Below, one piece after another: positions 1 through 5,130 of a stretch of DNA of 5,405 nucleotides; positions within the stretch are counted from its first letter, which is position 1, and each line of letters begins with the position of its first letter. The stretch comes from DATARH01 sp035504235 (GTDB lineage: Bacteria > Pseudomonadota > Alphaproteobacteria > ATCC43930 > CGMCC-115725): assembly GCA_035504235.1 (NCBI GenBank), contig DATJSH010000007.1, positions 1 to 5,405 on the forward strand. Direction: 5' to 3'. Below the pieces are notes generated by a model. It made no database searches. It saw only the letters and a list, made by a program, of their open reading frames with translations, and was not told where the DNA came from. Both the position numbers and the translations under genes were made by a program.

Positions 1-983
1 AGGGGTTCCGCGACTTCATCGAATACAATGTCGAGGCTGAGGCGCTGGGTTTTCGCGGCACCTTTGTCGTCGAGCATCATTTCACCGGCTACGGCCAGGT
101 GTCGGCGACCCTCAACCTCTTGACCTGGCTCGGCGCCCGCACCACGACCCTGCGGCTTGGCACCGCGGTCATCGTGCTGCCCTGGCACAACCCCGTCCTG
201 CTCGCCGAGCAGGCGGCGACGCTCGATCTGCTGTCGGGCGGCCGGCTCGATTTCGGCATCGGCAGCGGCTATCGCTACAACGAGTTCAAGGGCTTCTGCG
301 TCGAAATGGACGAGGCCGGCGCACGCTTTGACGAATGCCTCGGCGTGCTGGTCAAATCCTGGACCTCGAACCAGCCCTTCTCGCACCGCGGCAAGTACTG
401 GGCCTTCGACAATGTCGTTGTCGAGCCGCCGACCGCGCAGCGCCCGCACCCGCCGATCTGGATGGGCGCCGGCGGCGAGTCCTCGGTCCGTCGCGTCGCC
501 GAGAAGGGCTACAATCTGCTCTTGGGCCAATACGCTCAGCCCGCCGATGTCGCCAAATCGATCGCCGCCTACCGTGCGGCCGTCGAAGCGCAGGGAAGGC
601 GCTACGACCCGATGTCGGTCGGCGTCACCCGCGCCTTCTTTGTCTGCGACAAGGAGGAAGATCGCGAAGCCGCGCTCGAGCGCCGGCTCGCCAATCGTGT
701 GCGGCAATTGAAGCTTGCGACGCGGCCCGACGGCACCGTGCATGGCGGACCCGACCGCGCGACCGGCGACCCTGACGTGATCAACCGCGGCAGCGCGATG
801 TACGGCAATCCCGATCAGATCGCGCTAAAATTGGACGAGTTGCGCGACGCCGGGGTCGGCTACGTGCTGGTCAATGGCGGCGGATCGGGCGGCGGCGAGC
901 GCGGCCGCGTCTCGATGCGCCGGTTTGCGCGTGAGGTGATGCCGCTGTTCACGGGCGATGCGCCGGCCAAGGCCGCCGAATAA
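1..983 (+). CDS. LLM class (luciferase-like) flavin-dependent oxidoreductase, 5'-truncated
   Basis: The reading frame is open from the window edge (first full codon at 3) to the TAA at 981-983, giving 326 visible residues. Only about 20-35 N-terminal residues should be missing for a family of roughly 340-380 residues. A GTG at 99 is not the real start, because conserved sequence precedes it. Visible family signatures are A-E-A-LGF followed by FVVEHHF (visible residues about 13-27), the AEQAATLDLLSGGRLDFGIGSG stretch (about 68-89) and PHPPIWMGAGG. These fit the bacterial luciferase-like TIM barrel that uses reduced FMN or F420 to oxygenate or reduce a small substrate in the cytoplasm. The EHHF form resembles the alkanal monooxygenase-like branch, which is mostly FMN-dependent. 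The substrate cannot be deduced. The gene is followed after 11 nt by a cupin gene, so the two are probably co-transcribed. Family assignment is secure; reaction and cofactor are inference. Confidence 0.93.
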   Translation, partial: GFRDFIEYNVEAEALGFRGTFVVEHHFTGYGQVSATLNLLTWLGARTTTLRLGTAVIVLPWHNPVLLAEQAATLDLLSGGRLDFGIGSGYRYNEFKGFCVEMDEAGARFDECLGVLVKSWTSNQPFSHRGKYWAFDNVVVEPPTAQRPHPPIWMGAGGESSVRRVAEKGYNLLLGQYAQPADVAKSIAAYRAAVEAQGRRYDPMSVGVTRAFFVCDKEEDREAALERRLANRVRQLKLATRPDGTVHGGPDRATGDPDVINRGSAMYGNPDQIALKLDELRDAGVGYVLVNGGGSGGGERGRVSMRRFAREVMPLFTGDAPAKAAE

Positions 984-994
984 GGGGAAGGCAC

Positions 995-1345
995 ATGAAA
1001 ATCCATAACCTCTACACCGACGAAAAGGGCGAGTCGCATTTTCGCGACATCGAGATCGATTGGGCAGAGGAACGCAGAGGCAGCAAATTGTCGAAGAAGC
1101 TCCCGGCGACCGGCGTGATCTTTCGCGAAACGCAAGCCGAGCACAACATCACCTGGCACCCGGCGCCGCGGCGCCAATACATCGTCAATCTCGACGCCGG
1201 GGTGAAGATCACCGCGAGCGACGGCGAAAGCCGGTTTATCGCCCAGGGCGAGGTCATCCTGGTCGAGGACACGCACGGCAAAGGCCACCTCTCCGACCAT
1301 GTCGAGAACAAGATCCGCCACTCGATTTTCATCCCGATCGAATAA
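995..1345 (+). CDS. small cupin-fold protein
   Basis: This 116-residue protein starts at ATG 995 with a purine-rich ribosome binding site (GGGGAAGG, 984-991) in the 11-nt gap after the oxidoreductase gene, so translation is probably coupled. It is a single-domain cupin. The first strand region carries WHPAPRRQYIVNLDAG (residues 54-69), and a second motif GEVILVEDTHGKGH follows (85-98). Compared with the classical cupin motif (HxH then E, later H), the metal-ligand set is degenerate: His55, Gln61 and His98 are the obvious candidate ligands. It may therefore bind metal weakly or act without it. There is no signal peptide, so it is cytoplasmic. Its role is unknown; position suggests it serves the same pathway as the flavin enzyme, perhaps as an isomerase, a dioxygenase-like partner or a ligand-binding accessory. 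The fold is fairly sure; the function is not known. Confidence 0.88.
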   Translation: MKIHNLYTDEKGESHFRDIEIDWAEERRGSKLSKKLPATGVIFRETQAEHNITWHPAPRRQYIVNLDAGVKITASDGESRFIAQGEVILVEDTHGKGHLSDHVENKIRHSIFIPIE

Positions 1346-1440
1346 ATCCATTCGCCGCGTCCGGCAGGACGTCCGTCACCCTGGCAGGAGGGGTCGACAC
1401 GCATCAGCCCGCGCCTCCACAAAGCCGCGATGCGCACGTT

Positions 1441-1508
1441 ACCGTAAAGTAAATTATCATGACGACAACGTAACCGTAAAGTAAATTATCATGACGACAA
1501 CGTAACCG
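1441..1508. repeat. 32-bp perfect tandem duplication plus partial third unit
   Basis: Unit 1 (1441-1472) and unit 2 (1473-1504) are identical over all 32 bases, and the first four bases of a third unit follow (1505-1508). At the unit boundaries the sequence CGTTACCG (1437-1444) or CGTAACCG (1469-1476, 1501-1508) recurs exactly every 32 bp, about three helical turns. The block is about one-third G+C (20 of 60 bases over 1441-1500), far below the neighbouring genes. It lies just upstream of promoter-like sequences for the small exported protein, so a regulator-binding array is possible. A simple replication-slippage duplication is equally allowed. Confidence 0.9.
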
Positions 1509-1510
1509 AA

Positions 1511-1538
1511 TTGTACAAAAACCTCGTCAGGCTATTAA
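1511..1538 (+). promoter_or_regulatory. possible housekeeping-sigma promoter
   Basis: TTGTAC (1511-1516) and TATTAA (1533-1538) are separated by 16 nt, each matching the sigma-70 type consensus at four or five of six positions. The site starts three bases after the tandem repeat, and the -35 overlaps the palindrome TTGTACAA (1511-1518). It could give basal transcription of the small exported protein gene at 1642. AT-rich DNA gives such matches by chance, so confidence is modest. Confidence 0.35.
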
Positions 1539-1581
1539 AAAGATCGGCTTTCCGGCATTCGAAGCATTTTCTTAAATAACC

Positions 1582-1607
1582 GGAACCCTATAAGGCGGGC
1601 TTGCGTT
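1582..1607 (+). promoter_or_regulatory. EcfG (general stress response) sigma factor promoter
   Basis: GGAAC at 1582-1586 and CGTT at 1604-1607 are separated by exactly 17 nt, an exact match to the alphaproteobacterial EcfG/SigT consensus GGAAC-N16/17-CGTT. It lies 34 nt before the ATG at 1642, leaving a leader of about 25 nt that contains the ribosome binding site. Such promoters are switched on through the PhyR-NepR-EcfG partner-switching cascade under osmotic, oxidative, heat or starvation stress. The match and position are seen directly; activity is inferred. Confidence 0.8.
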
Positions 1608-1641
1608 CTCTTCTCAGATCGATAGCTTGAGGAGAACGGTG

Positions 1642-1902
1642 ATGGTCTGTGCGCAATTTATCAAACGATCCGGTCGTGCGGCTGTTGCTGCCGCGGCTAT
1701 TTTGGCCACTGTCAGCATTGGCATGCCGCGGCAGGCCGAAGCGCTCGGCACCGGCGCCGCGGTTGGAATCGGCCTGGGCGCCCTTGCGGTTGGCACCGCG
1801 ATCGGCGCGTCGCAGGCCCCGTATGGGTATTACGGATACGGCTATCCGCCGCCACCGGCCTATTACGGTCCGGGACCGGGCTACTACGGCTACGGCTACT
1901 AA
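1642..1902 (+). CDS. small exported glycine/tyrosine/proline-rich protein
   Basis: This is an 86-residue protein. The ATG at 1642 is chosen because AGGAG (1630-1634) sits 7 nt upstream. Starts at TTG 1627 or GTG 1639 would overlap or crowd that site. Residues 1-34 form a signal peptide: KRSGR as the positive end, AAVAAAAILATVSIG as the hydrophobic core, and a likely cleavage after AEA (residue 34). Residues 36-56 are a Gly/Ala zipper-like hydrophobic stretch that could insert in or lie against a membrane. Residues 60-86 are a Tyr-Gly-Pro tail with repeated YGYYGYGY-type units and a run of four prolines. It is probably periplasmic or outer-envelope. Similar short GY-rich proteins are widespread and uncharacterised in rhizobia. 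It is a single-gene unit with an EcfG promoter before it and an intrinsic terminator after it, so it is probably stress-induced. Confidence 0.85.
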   Translation: MVCAQFIKRSGRAAVAAAAILATVSIGMPRQAEALGTGAAVGIGLGALAVGTAIGASQAPYGYYGYGYPPPPAYYGPGPGYYGYGY

Positions 1903-1917
1903 TTAGGCCAGCCAAGG

Positions 1918-1951
1918 AGGCTGGGCGAGCGAAACTCGCCCAGCCTTTTTG
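1918..1951 (+). terminator. intrinsic terminator of the small exported protein gene
   Basis: A perfect 12-bp stem (AGGCTGGGCGAG, 1918-1929, pairing with 1935-1946) closes a CGAAA loop and runs into TTTT. It begins 16 nt after the stop codon at 1902. This strong rho-independent terminator separates the stress gene from the SnoaL-like gene downstream. Confidence 0.93.
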
Positions 1952-1989
1952 CGTTCTCGCATCGGGAAAGCGTCCTGTAAGATCACGCG

Positions 1990-2414
1990 GTGAGCCCTCT
2001 CGAAGATCGTGCGGCGATCCACGATCTCTTCACCCGCTATTGCTGCGCCCTCGACAACGGCGAGGTCGAAACCGTCGTCGCTGCTTTACTACGGACGCCG
2101 TGCTCAGAAGCCCGGTCGTCGACATCAGGGGAGCTGACGAAATCCGTGCCTTTGCCGGCCGCTTCGCGGCGCAGCGCGAGGCCGGCGCGCAATTTCGCCA
2201 CCTGGTGACCAACATCGCCGTCACGGTCGATGGTGGCCGCGCAACGGCAACAGCCTATCTGCTGGTGCTCATCTCCCAGGGCGGCGGCCACCGTACCTTG
2301 CCGCCCGGTCGCTACGAATGCGAGCTGGTAAAGGAAGGCGGCCGATGGGTGTTCAGCCGCCGCACCGTCTTCCACGACCATGCCTATGCGCTGGACGGCA
2401 TCGGCAAGCCTTAG
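1990..2414 (+). pseudogene. SnoaL/NTF2-like family protein, disrupted by a one-base frameshift
   Basis: From GTG 1990 the frame reads an N-terminal helix typical of the SnoaL_4-like group (EDRAAIHDLFTRYCCALDNG, residues 5-24), then continues out of frame to a stop at 2208. The family pattern resumes in another frame from the TGC at 2082 (CFTTDAVLRSP, later FRHLVTNIAVTVDGGRA and GRWVFSRRTVFHD) to the TAG at 2412-2414. Restoring one base in the two-base gap at 2080-2081 joins them as VVA-CFTTDAVL, giving about 141 residues, the normal length for these cone-shaped alpha+beta barrel proteins. Family members act as small isomerases, dehydratases, hydroxylases or ligand-binding proteins; the substrate here is unknown. 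No strong Shine-Dalgarno sequence is seen before the GTG. It is either a recent pseudogene or a sequencing/assembly error, since the rest of the frame is intact. Confidence 0.85.
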
Positions 2415-2443
2415 CGTGCGCCGCGGCCACTACCCCGGCGGCA

Positions 2444-3376
2444 CTACTCCTGCGGCCGATGCCGTTTCACCGCCTCGGGATTGGTCGAGTCGGCGCCCAT
2501 ATAGACGCCGCGCTCCCAGATGCGCTTCAACGGGTCGCTGACTTTGAGCTGCATGCGGCCGACATGCTGCACCTCGATCTCAACTGTCTCGCCGTCCTGA
2601 AGCGCGCCGAGCCCCTCATGGTTGGTGCCGCAGGCGATCACGTCACCCGTGTTGAGCGTCATTACGGTCGAGGCGAACTCGACGAGTTCGGGCACCCGGT
2701 GCTCCATGTCGTCGGTGTTGTAGTTGTGGCGCAGCTGGCCGTCGTTCCAGAACCGCACGATCACATCGTTCGGGTCGGGGATTTCATCCGCCGTCGTGAT
2801 GCACGGCCCGATCGGCGCGAAGGTATCGAAGGACTTGCCGAGCCAGCTTCCGGCCTTCCACGTGCGTCTTCCTTCACCGCGCGCCGACACGTCGATGAGG
2901 CCGGTATAGCCGAACACCGCGCTCTGCCAGTCCTTCTGCGCCACTTCCTTGGCCGGCCCCTTGATCACCAGCGCCAGCTCGGCCTCGTGCATGAAAATCC
3001 ACGGCTCGGTCATATTTGGCAGCACGATCGTGTCGCCCGGGCCGACCACCGCCTCGGGGTTCTTCAAAAACATGTTGAGCGCCCGCGCCTCGCGCTGTGC
3101 GTGCTCCCAATAATTGGCGATGCAGCAGAGGATTTTCCCCGGCCGCGGCAGCGGTGCGCGCAGCCGCACCGAGTGCGGCGGGACGTATTCGCCTTCGACC
3201 GCCAGCCGCTCCAATTGCGGGCGCAGCCGTTCGAAATGATCGATGATCCACTGCATCGTCAGCTGCGGCGTGTGTTGATGTTCGACAAGCGGCGCGAGGC
3301 TGACGAGGCCGCGATCGGTCAACAGGCCCGGCACCGGCTCGTCGTGCCCCGCGCCCTGGAAAAGCACCAGCTTCAT
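2444..3376 (-). CDS. fumarylacetoacetate hydrolase (FAH) family protein
   Basis: This is a 310-residue protein beginning MKLVLF. The start is fixed by GGGAGGG a few bases upstream of the ATG. The frame stays open far upstream, but that part is antisense to greB. A short N-terminal domain (about 1-75) precedes the FAH catalytic fold (about 80-280). Visible hallmarks are NYWEHA (89-94), VGPGDTIVLP (111-120), the metal-binding HEAELA pair Glu131 and Glu133, GYTGLIDVSARG (157-168) with Asp162, KSFDTFAPIGP (181-191) with Lys181, and the TGDVIACGT turn (243-251). Family members use Mg2+ or Mn2+ to cleave C-C bonds, isomerise or decarboxylate beta-keto acids from aromatic degradation (fumarylpyruvate, acylpyruvate, 2-hydroxyheptadienedioate). 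Which of these applies here cannot be told. The usual DVSARD is DVSARG here, a small active-site-edge difference. It is divergent from greB and convergent with the SnoaL-like gene (29-nt gap). Confidence 0.94.
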   Translation of the reverse strand: MKLVLFQGAGHDEPVPGLLTDRGLVSLAPLVEHQHTPQLTMQWIIDHFERLRPQLERLAVEGEYVPPHSVRLRAPLPRPGKILCCIANYWEHAQREARALNMFLKNPEAVVGPGDTIVLPNMTEPWIFMHEAELALVIKGPAKEVAQKDWQSAVFGYTGLIDVSARGEGRRTWKAGSWLGKSFDTFAPIGPCITTADEIPDPNDVIVRFWNDGQLRHNYNTDDMEHRVPELVEFASTVMTLNTGDVIACGTNHEGLGALQDGETVEIEVQHVGRMQLKVSDPLKRIWERGVYMGADSTNPEAVKRHRPQE

Positions 3377-3405
3377 CGCGCCCTCCCTTGTCGTCGGCCG
3401 CATTG

Positions 3406-3414
3406 TGATAGTAT
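3406..3414 (+). promoter_or_regulatory. possible extended -10 promoter for greB
   Basis: TGATAGTAT (3406-3414) fits the extended -10 form TGn-TATAAT with four of six hexamer matches. A weak TTGTCG lies at 3388-3393, only 15 nt upstream. Transcription would begin around 3421-3422, at the greB ATG itself, giving a leaderless or nearly leaderless message. The core GATAGTATC is also a 9-base palindrome. All of this lies in the 45-nt gap that must also carry the promoter of the divergent FAH gene, unless that one lies inside greB. Low confidence. Confidence 0.3.
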
Positions 3415-3421
3415 CGCGAGG

Positions 3422-3985
3422 ATGAGCAAGGCCTTCGTCAAGGAAGACGCGGACGACGACGAAGCGCTGCCGGACGAGCCGGTGCCGCTTCCCGCCGGCG
3501 CGAAAAACTACATTACGCCCGGCGGCTTTCGCCGCATGCAGGACGAGCTGAAGCACCTGCAATCGACCGAACGGCCGCGCGTCGTCGATATCGTCGCCTG
3601 GGCGGCCGGCAATGGCGATCGCTCGGAAAACGGCGACTACATCTATGGCAAGCAGCGCCTGCGCGAGATCGACCGGCGCTGCCGGTTCCTCGCGAAGCGG
3701 CTCGAGATCGCCGAGGTGGTCGACCCCGCACGCCAGCGGCATCTTGACCGCGTGTTTTTCGGCGCCACCGTCACCTACGCGACCAAAGAAGGTGACGAGC
3801 GCACGGTCACCATTGTCGGGGTCGACGAGGTCGATGCCGACAACGGCCGCGTCTCATGGGTGTCGCCGATCGCCCGCGCGCTGATGAAGGCGCGGGAAGG
3901 CGATGTCGTCGAGTTACGCACCCCGCACGGGGTCGAGGCGATCGAGGTGGTCGAGATCAGGTACGGGGCTAATGCGAAAACCTAG
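3422..3985 (+). CDS. greB: transcription elongation factor GreB
   Basis: This 187-residue protein begins MSKAFVKED, the usual start of alphaproteobacterial GreB, with an acidic linker (8-20) before NYITPGGFRRMQDEL (29-43). Residues about 30-100 are the antiparallel coiled coil that enters the RNA polymerase secondary channel. Its tip carries GDRSENGDY with Asp66 and Glu69, the acidic pair that positions Mg2+ for cleavage of backtracked RNA. Residues about 108-182 are the C-terminal FKBP-like domain (VFFGATVTY, DVVELRTPHG), which binds the polymerase beta' rim. It is about 20-30 residues longer than E. coli GreB, mostly from the N-terminal extension. A GAGG lies directly against the ATG, too close to be a good ribosome binding site. 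It could in principle be called GreA/GreB family, but the MSKAF start and basic coiled coil favour GreB. Confidence 0.93.
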   Translation: MSKAFVKEDADDDEALPDEPVPLPAGAKNYITPGGFRRMQDELKHLQSTERPRVVDIVAWAAGNGDRSENGDYIYGKQRLREIDRRCRFLAKRLEIAEVVDPARQRHLDRVFFGATVTYATKEGDERTVTIVGVDEVDADNGRVSWVSPIARALMKAREGDVVELRTPHGVEAIEVVEIRYGANAKT

Positions 3986-4674
3986 TGCTGTAACTTGAAT
4001 AGCCCCGAGAATATTGGCCATTTGTCAATGGCTGCCAGAATGGCAGACAGCGCCCCAAGAGCAAGCGTAACCGACGCGGCGGCTAACAAACCTGTAATCA
4101 GTTGATTCAGCAGTGTGCCGCCAGGCCCAGTGCCGCGATCGGCATGGCCTTTGAACTCGTCAGGATTTTCATCCCTATATCGCTGATAATCCACCTCCGC
4201 GTGATTTGGATAACGAGCCATGATCTCGCTGTGCGTATTCACAAATATCATTAGGTCCTGACGGTTCTGAATATTGCTGTAGAGGGCTTTGCGCCGTAAT
4301 GCAGAAATATCAAAACCGCAACTTTCCATTCTTTCCGCATATACCCCGTCTTTGAATGCATATTGGAAAATAGTCGTTGCCAACAATGCAATTGAAGCGA
4401 GGATCGTAAAAAGCGTGAGCATTACGGTAGCGTTTTCCCCGGCCTTGACTGTGGCCAAAACGACGGAAAGAAAAATGACAGTAATGTTCGCGACGGCGTT
4501 GAGGATTGTTACGAGCGCGTCACGCCGGCTAAGTCGCTTGGCTGCATTAAACCTTGAGCCGGAGGTCACCTTGAGGCGCCAGAGGAAATCCTCCTTGTGA
4601 GCTTCAAGAGTAGCGTCTGCAGTTTCAACTGGCTCGACGACCGCCCGGAGTCGGGCATCGGATTTGCTGTCCAT
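3982..4674 (-). CDS. SLATT-domain membrane protein (predicted conflict-system effector)
   Basis: The protein has 230 residues from ATG 4674. A GTG at 4704 would add ten residues (240 aa). GGAGG at 4691-4695 lies between the two starts and favours the ATG, though 16 nt is a long spacing. Order of parts: a cytoplasmic helix FLWRLKVTSGSRFNAAKRLS (30-49), two close transmembrane helices (about 54-78 and 83-105), an amphipathic part with YAERMESCGFDISALRRKALY (112-132), a RYPNHAEVDYQRY motif (154-166), and a third hydrophobic segment (about 188-216). This matches the SLATT superfamily (SMODS and SLOG-associating two-TM effectors), most like the SLATT_5 group by the YPNH-x-x-DY motif. Members are predicted to form pores or damage the membrane when a sensor partner fires, often in anti-phage systems. 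No cyclase, SLOG or reverse transcriptase gene is in view. Its stop shares CTAG with that of greB. G+C is visibly lower than in neighbours, suggesting transfer. Confidence 0.8.
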   Translation of the reverse strand: MDSKSDARLRAVVEPVETADATLEAHKEDFLWRLKVTSGSRFNAAKRLSRRDALVTILNAVANITVIFLSVVLATVKAGENATVMLTLFTILASIALLATTIFQYAFKDGVYAERMESCGFDISALRRKALYSNIQNRQDLMIFVNTHSEIMARYPNHAEVDYQRYRDENPDEFKGHADRGTGPGGTLLNQLITGLLAAASVTLALGALSAILAAIDKWPIFSGLFKLQH

Positions 4675-4744
4675 TGGTATCGTTTCCGTTCCTCCGTTCC
4701 CCACTCAGCAGCACATCCTGTCACTCGCCCCGCGGGCAGGTTTT

Positions 4745-4753
4745 ATTCTAACA
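4745..4753 (-). promoter_or_regulatory. possible extended -10 promoter of the SLATT gene
   Basis: Read on the minus strand, 4753-4745 is TGTTAGAAT, an extended -10 with five of six matches to TATAAT. No good -35 is seen, which extended -10 promoters tolerate. Transcription would start near 4738, about 35 nt before GTG 4704 and 64 nt before ATG 4674. Inferred from sequence only. Confidence 0.4.
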
Positions 4754-4925
4754 ATGATTTTCCAGAAGCCCGTTCTGCGTCAACGGTGGGGCTGTGGCGC
4801 CGCTTATGTTGCTGGAATGGTCCAGGAAGATGACGTTAAAATCGCCGCAATTGGTGGCTACCTTCCTCTTATGCCCATCGGAGGAAAAGTGGGGAGCAGA
4901 ACTGAATGCCGATGACAGAACGGTA

Positions 4926-4949
4926 AACAGGAGGGTGCCACCTCCTGTT
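4926..4949. repeat. hairpin 1 of the AACAGGAGG cluster
   Basis: AACAGGAGG (4926-4934) and its exact complement CCTCCTGTT (4941-4949) enclose a six-base loop GTGCCA. It is followed by ATTTTC, so on the plus strand it loosely resembles an intrinsic terminator, but no gene ends here. The right arm could instead pair with an extra AACAGGAGG at 4962-4970 across a 12-nt loop, so two exclusive structures are possible. Confidence 0.85.
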
Positions 4950-4961
4950 ATTTTCATCGAG

Positions 4962-4996
4962 AACAGGAGGATAACAGGAGGTGCGCCTCCTGTTAT
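4962..4996. repeat. lone AACAGGAGG arm and hairpin 2 of the cluster
   Basis: An unpaired AACAGGAGG copy (4962-4970) is followed at once by ATAACAGGAGG (4971-4981), which pairs perfectly over 11 bp with 4986-4996 around a TGCG loop. With hairpin 1 the cluster has five identical nine-base arms in 71 bp, in the order direct, inverted, direct, direct, inverted. The arms contain AGGAGG (Shine-Dalgarno-like) and CCTCCT (anti-Shine-Dalgarno-like). Confidence 0.85.
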
Positions 4997-5073
4997 TGGA
5001 GCAGCGAAAATCAGGGCCGAACCCCGGCCTGTGGCCCCTGCGTTCTCGGCATGCCGCCCCGCCGATCTGGCGG

Positions 5074-5104
5074 TTGACAGGATTTGCTCGTCGAGAGCGA
5101 CAAT
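5074..5104 (+). promoter_or_regulatory. probable promoter of the TauD-family dioxygenase
   Basis: A perfect -35 TTGACA (5074-5079) is followed by the best -10 candidate GACAAT (5099-5104, four of six) at a 19-nt spacing, longer than ideal. The start would fall near 5111, leaving a leader of about 20 nt that contains the ribosome binding site AGGGAGG (5116-5122). The -35 is convincing; the -10 is weak, as is common in Alphaproteobacteria or where an activator helps. Confidence 0.5.
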
Positions 5105-5130
5105 AAGCCAGGCTTAGGGAGGCGTTCGCC

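Larger units (their letters stand above)
4705..5130. other. 425-nt intergenic region between divergent SLATT and dioxygenase genes
   Basis: No convincing gene is seen. Short open frames exist on both strands (for example minus 4957-4748 and plus 4794-5117), but none has a ribosome binding site at the right distance, a recognisable domain or a plausible composition. What it does hold is the SLATT-side extended -10 (4745-4753), the AACAGGAGG hairpin cluster (4926-4996), and the TTGACA promoter of the dioxygenase (from 5074). The part up to about 5000 resembles the SLATT gene in composition, while 5010-5130 returns to high G+C, so an insertion boundary probably lies near 5000-5010. Confidence 0.6.

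Noticed and set aside
1358..1371. Terminator after the cupin gene
   Set aside because: CGTCC/GGACG makes only a 5-bp stem with no T tract. No convincing terminator was found there.
860..1437. Minus-strand open frames across the cupin gene
   Set aside because: They are mirror frames of the cupin and the oxidoreductase end, with no ribosome binding site and no recognisable domain.
1441..1508. CRISPR array
   Set aside because: The two 32-bp units abut with no unique spacers, so this is a simple tandem duplication.
2080..2088. Programmed ribosomal frameshifting in the SnoaL-like gene
   Set aside because: No slippery heptamer or clear downstream stimulatory hairpin is seen, and the family is not known for recoding. 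Mutation or sequencing error is simpler.
3377..3742. N-terminal extension of the FAH protein to 432 residues
   Set aside because: It is antisense to greB and lacks conserved sequence. The ATG at 3376 has a strong GGGAGGG and gives the normal family length.
2318..3985. 555-codon open frame on the plus strand ending as greB
   Set aside because: The part before 3422 is antisense to the FAH gene and has no family features. It stays open only because of high-GC codon bias. The MSKAF start at 3422 is the real greB start.
4748..4957. 69-codon minus-strand open frame upstream of the SLATT gene
   Set aside because: Its start lies inside the hairpin cluster, with anti-Shine-Dalgarno rather than Shine-Dalgarno sequence before it, and no domain is recognisable.
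5018..5044. Second EcfG-type promoter before the dioxygenase gene
   Set aside because: CGAAC and CGTT are 18 nt apart, so both the -35 box and the spacing miss the consensus. The TTGACA at 5074 is a better candidate.
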